Shown here: positions 15,801 to 17,878 of the stretch, piece after piece | Layout: every line of letters starts with the position of its first letter | How positions within the stretch are numbered: the first letter of the stretch is position 1 | Origin: Oscillospiraceae bacterium | Lineage (GTDB): Bacteria > Bacillota > Clostridia > Oscillospirales > Ruminococcaceae | DNA length: 17,878 nt | Direction: 5' to 3' | Assembly (NCBI GenBank): GCA_900765125.1 | Contig: CAAFQL010000082.1 | Location: 1 to 17,878, forward strand | Notes under the pieces: model-generated | The model's database searches: none | What the model saw: only the letters and a program-made list of their open reading frames with translations | Told to the model about the DNA's origin: nothing | Made by a program: the position numbers and the translations under genes

Positions 15801-16672
15801 ACATTGGACAGGTTCTTGAAGTTCATCTGGGTATGGCTGCAAAGGCTCTTGGCTGGCATATTATGACTCCTGTATTTGACGGCGCACACGAAGATGATAT
15901 ACGTGCTTGCTTCCGTGAAGCAAATGAACGAAATGCTGCGCACAGAGATGATGAGTTTTATCTTAATCCTATGGATAAGGTCATCAATCCTAAGGCTCTT
16001 GAAATGTGTGAGGACGGTAAGTTTACTCTTTATGACGGACGTACAGGTGAAAAATTTGATAACCGTGTAACAGTAGGTTATATGTACTACCTCAAGCTCC
16101 ATCACCTGGTTGATGATAAGATCCACGCTCGTTCCGTAGGTCCGTATGCTTTGGTAACTCAGCAGCCTTTGGGCGGTAAGGCTCAGTTCGGCGGACAGCG
16201 TTTCGGAGAAATGGAAGTTTGGGCGCTTGAAGCATACGGTGCAGCATATACTCTTCAGGAGATCCTTACAGTTAAGTCTGACGATACTATCGGACGTGTA
16301 AATACTTACGAGGCTATCGTAAAGGGTCAGAATGTTCCGAAGCCGGGTATTCCGGAATCTTTCAAGGTTCTTATCAAGGAACTCCAGTCACTTGGTCTTG
16401 ATATTCGTGTACTTGACCGCAATCAGGACGAGATCGATCTTAAGGCTACTTTCGATGATGATGACAATCTGGTTCCTCAGCCTGTTGCATATATTGATGA
16501 GGATGCCGACGGTACTGCTTTCTATGATGAATTAGAGGGTGATATGGAAGATGCAGGTCTTTCTTTTAAGGATGCCGAGCATCTTGACGATGACGACACC
16601 GGATTCATGATGGATGAAAACGACGAGATCGATCTTATGTTCGATGACGATATGGACGATAATCTTATCTAA
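12803..16672 (+). CDS. rpoB: DNA-directed RNA polymerase beta subunit
   Basis: The 1289-residue beta subunit of RNA polymerase. Recognised by SQLVRSPGAYYS near 135-146, the rifampicin region GSSPLSQFMDQNNPLAEL (504-521) continuing THKRRLSALGPGG, GRMCPIETPEGPNIG soon after, and the active-centre GDKMAGRHGNKG (955-966) with K957 and K965 matching E. coli K1065 and K1073. The key rifampicin-contact residues (E. coli D516, H526, S531 equivalents D513, H523, S528) are wild type, predicting sensitivity; P507 replaces Q510 of E. coli. Residues 1218-1289 form an acidic tail with about 30 Asp/Glu in 72 residues. ATG 12803 is chosen with AAGGAGG 11 bases upstream; an in-frame TTG at 12773 would precede that site. 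rpoC follows after 95 bases in the same operon. Confidence 0.99.
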   Translation: MVNVTPKQLGKNVRMNFGKINEVLDMPNLIEVQINSYNWFREVGLRDVFQEFSSITDYNGNLVLNFIDYKFDDKPKYTIPECKERDVTYAAPLRVTATLWNKETGEVKESEVFMGDFPLMTDSGTFVINGAERVIVSQLVRSPGAYYSSEKDRTGKDLFKTQIIPNRGAWLEYEMDSNDVVYVRIDKNRKIPLTTFIRAIGLGSSEEIFEMFGEDERLSQTIIQKDSTKNCEEALIDLYKKLRPGEPPTVESSQTHLNNLFFDAKRYDLCQFGRYKYNKKLGIAGRLTGHELSRPVADPMTGELLFDAGTVLTYDQAMQIQNAGVREAYLNVECKEYYTTETGENAMHFVEREVKVLGNRMVDISKFVSFDPAEVGIRELVSYPILCEILESSADEDEIRSAVKKRKDELVPKHIILDDIYASISYFLNLCEGIGTQDDIDHLGNRRIRSVGELLQNQFRIGFTRMERVIRERMNIQAQDMDVVTPQALINIRPITAAIKEFFGSSPLSQFMDQNNPLAELTHKRRLSALGPGGLSRDRAGFEVRDVHYSHYGRMCPIETPEGPNIGLISYLATFARINEYGFIEAPYRRVDKATGVVTNEVVYMTADVEDNYIVAQANEPLTEDRKFANDKVAARFRDQILEIEKDKIDFMDVSPKMVVSVATSMIPFLENDDANRALMGSNMQRQAVPLLRTERPFVGTGMEYKAAVDSGVCILAEADGVVTFVSADEIKVIDANEKEYSYKLSKFTRSNQGTCINQKPIVNIGDSVKKGQVLADGPATADGEISLGKNALIGFMTWEGYNYEDAVLLNERLVREDVFTSVHIEEYEIECRDTKLGPEEITRDIPNVGEDALKDLDEDGIIRIGAEVHAGDILVGKVTPKGETELTAEERLLRAIFGEKAREVRDNSLKVPHGEAGIIVDVKIFTRENCDELSAGVNKLVRCYIAQKRKISIGDKMAGRHGNKGVVSRILPEEDMPFLPDGTPLDIVLNPLGVPSRMNIGQVLEVHLGMAAKALGWHIMTPVFDGAHEDDIRACFREANERNAAHRDDEFYLNPMDKVINPKALEMCEDGKFTLYDGRTGEKFDNRVTVGYMYYLKLHHLVDDKIHARSVGPYALVTQQPLGGKAQFGGQRFGEMEVWALEAYGAAYTLQEILTVKSDDTIGRVNTYEAIVKGQNVPKPGIPESFKVLIKELQSLGLDIRVLDRNQDEIDLKATFDDDDNLVPQPVAYIDEDADGTAFYDELEGDMEDAGLSFKDAEHLDDDDTGFMMDENDEIDLMFDDDMDDNLI

Positions 16673-16680
16673 AAAATAAC

Positions 16681-16716
16681 CGGATAGCGAAAGACAGTTG
16701 CCTTTCGCATCATCCG
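16681..16716 (+). other. Two-tier hairpin in the rpoB-rpoC spacer
   Basis: CGGAT (16681-16685) pairs with ATCCG (16712-16716) and GCGAAAG (16687-16693) with CTTTCGC (16702-16708), separated by an asymmetric bulge, with an 8-base loop. No T run follows, so it is not an intrinsic terminator. A processing site or stabilising structure in the operon mRNA is plausible. Confidence 0.55.
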
Positions 16717-16767
16717 CCAACCATATATTCTATACTAATCTGTTCTATTTTTTCAGGAGGTAGCGGT

Positions 16768-17878
16768 TTGGAATTTAATACATTTGAATCCATTAAAATT
16801 GGTCTGGCATCTCCGGAACGAATCCGGGAATGGTCATACGGCGCAGTCGAGCGTCCAGAAACCATAAACTATCGTACACAAAAACCCGAACGTGACGGTC
16901 TGTATTGTGAGCGTATATTCGGACCGACAAAGGACTGGGAGTGCCACTGCGGTAAGTTCAAGAAAATTCGTTTTAAGGGTAAAGTCTGTGATCGCTGCGG
17001 CGTTGAGGTCACACGTGCTAAGGTTCGTCGTGAACGTATGGGTCATATTGAACTGGCTGCACCTGTTTCTCATATCTGGTACTTCAAGGGTACTCCGTCC
17101 CGTATTGGTCAGATGCTTGAGATTTCTCAGAAGCGTCTGGAAGAAGTTCTTTACTTTACAAAATATATAGTTGTCGATCCCGGCAACACAGAGCTTGAAA
17201 AGAAGCAGCTGCTTACAGAAAAAGAATATACTTCATTCCGTGAAAAGTACGGTGATGAATTCAGAGCATCTATGGGTGCTGAAGCTATATACGAGCTGCT
17301 GAAAGAAATTGATCTTGATAAGCTTTCTGCTGAACTTAAAGAAAGTCTTGTTGACATGACATCAGATCAGAAGCGTCTTAAACTTCTGAAGCGTCTTGAT
17401 ATAGTTGAAGCATTCCGCCTGTCAGGAAACCGTCCTGAGTGGATGATCCTTACAGCTGTTCCGGTAATCCCTCCGGATCTACGTCCTATGGTAATGCTTG
17501 ACGGCGGACGTTATGCAACATCTGACCTTAACGATCTTTATCGTCGTGTTATCAACCGTAATAACCGTTTGAAGAGAATGCTTGAGCTGGAAGCTCCTGA
17601 TATTATCGTAAGAAACGAAAAAAGAATGCTTCAGGAAGCTGTTGACGCACTTATCGACAACGGCAGACATGGCAGACCCGTTACCGGTCCGAATAATCGT
17701 GCTCTTAAATCCCTTTCCGATATGCTTAAAGGTAAGCAGGGACGTTTCCGTCAGAATCTTCTGGGTAAGCGTGTTGACTACTCAGGACGTTCTGTTATCG
17801 TTGTAGGACCTGAACTGAAAATGTATCAGTGCGGTCTGCCTAAGGAAATGGCACTGGAACTTTTTAAGCCTTTTGTAC
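16768..17878 (+). CDS. rpoC: DNA-directed RNA polymerase beta' subunit, 5' part only
   Basis: The first 370 codons of the beta' subunit, cut by the window end (the family is usually about 1200 residues). The protein begins MEFNTFESIKIGLASPERIR, the standard start. The zinc ribbon cysteines C59, C61, C74 and C77 (CHCG...CDRCG) are present, followed by HIELAAPVSHIWYFKG (93-108), PVIPPDLRPM, and the clamp/lid region GKQGRFRQNLLGKRVDYSGR close to the end. The catalytic NADFDGD motif lies beyond the window. The start is TTG at 16768, 7 bases after AGGAGG (16755-16760); no ATG is available in this frame near the conserved N terminus. It is transcribed with rpoB. Confidence 0.98.
   Translation, partial: MEFNTFESIKIGLASPERIREWSYGAVERPETINYRTQKPERDGLYCERIFGPTKDWECHCGKFKKIRFKGKVCDRCGVEVTRAKVRRERMGHIELAAPVSHIWYFKGTPSRIGQMLEISQKRLEEVLYFTKYIVVDPGNTELEKKQLLTEKEYTSFREKYGDEFRASMGAEAIYELLKEIDLDKLSAELKESLVDMTSDQKRLKLLKRLDIVEAFRLSGNRPEWMILTAVPVIPPDLRPMVMLDGGRYATSDLNDLYRRVINRNNRLKRMLELEAPDIIVRNEKRMLQEAVDALIDNGRHGRPVTGPNNRALKSLSDMLKGKQGRFRQNLLGKRVDYSGRSVIVVGPELKMYQCGLPKEMALELFKPFV

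Overview
The window looks like chromosomal DNA of a fibre-degrading, low-GC Clostridia close to Ruminococcus (R. flavefaciens / R. albus / R. champanellensis type). This rests on two secreted proteins with type I dockerins (calcium-binding cellulosome tags), a lichenase-type GH16 enzyme, an intracellular GH3 beta-glucosidase, Gram-positive style AGGAGG ribosome binding sites and sigma-A promoters with 17-18 base spacers, and a Firmicutes-like rpoB-rpoC pair. The species is an inference; no 16S rRNA gene is present.

Layout: (1) 1-89, the 3' part of a CAU-anticodon tRNA with its terminator. (2) 135-2923, an AraC-type regulator followed by a secreted N-terminal dockerin protein carrying two almost identical GH16 beta-glucanase domains. 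(3) 3265-5022, a Na+/phosphate symporter with a C-terminal PhoU-like domain, with its own promoter and terminator. (4) 5297-7576, a GH3 beta-glucosidase without signal peptide. (5) 7833-8633, a lone monotopic phosphoglycosyl transferase behind a consensus promoter. (6) 8859-9647, a secreted protein of unknown fold with a C-terminal dockerin. (7) 9700-12399 on the minus strand, a comM (YifB) - rodA/ftsW-like operon. (8) 12607 to the end, rpoB and the 5' part of rpoC, starting from a consensus promoter and a structured leader.

Possible cooperation: the GH16 protein would cut mixed-linkage beta-glucan outside the cell while attached to a cellulosome, and the GH3 enzyme would hydrolyse imported beta-gluco-oligosaccharides inside. 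The AraC protein is the obvious candidate regulator of the GH16 gene, whose promoter has a good extended -10 but a poor -35. The other genes are housekeeping and look independently transcribed, with most units separated by clear promoters and terminators.

I see no CRISPR array, insertion sequence, phage gene or toxin-antitoxin pair, and no convincing new multi-gene system. The best candidates for something undescribed are the dockerin protein of unknown function, the nearly identical GH16 duplication, the repeated TGTTGA motif upstream of the sugar transferase, and RNA structures around rpoB. Several reading frames begin upstream of the likely true start; starts were chosen from ribosome binding site spacing. 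rpoC starts with TTG and runs off the window.
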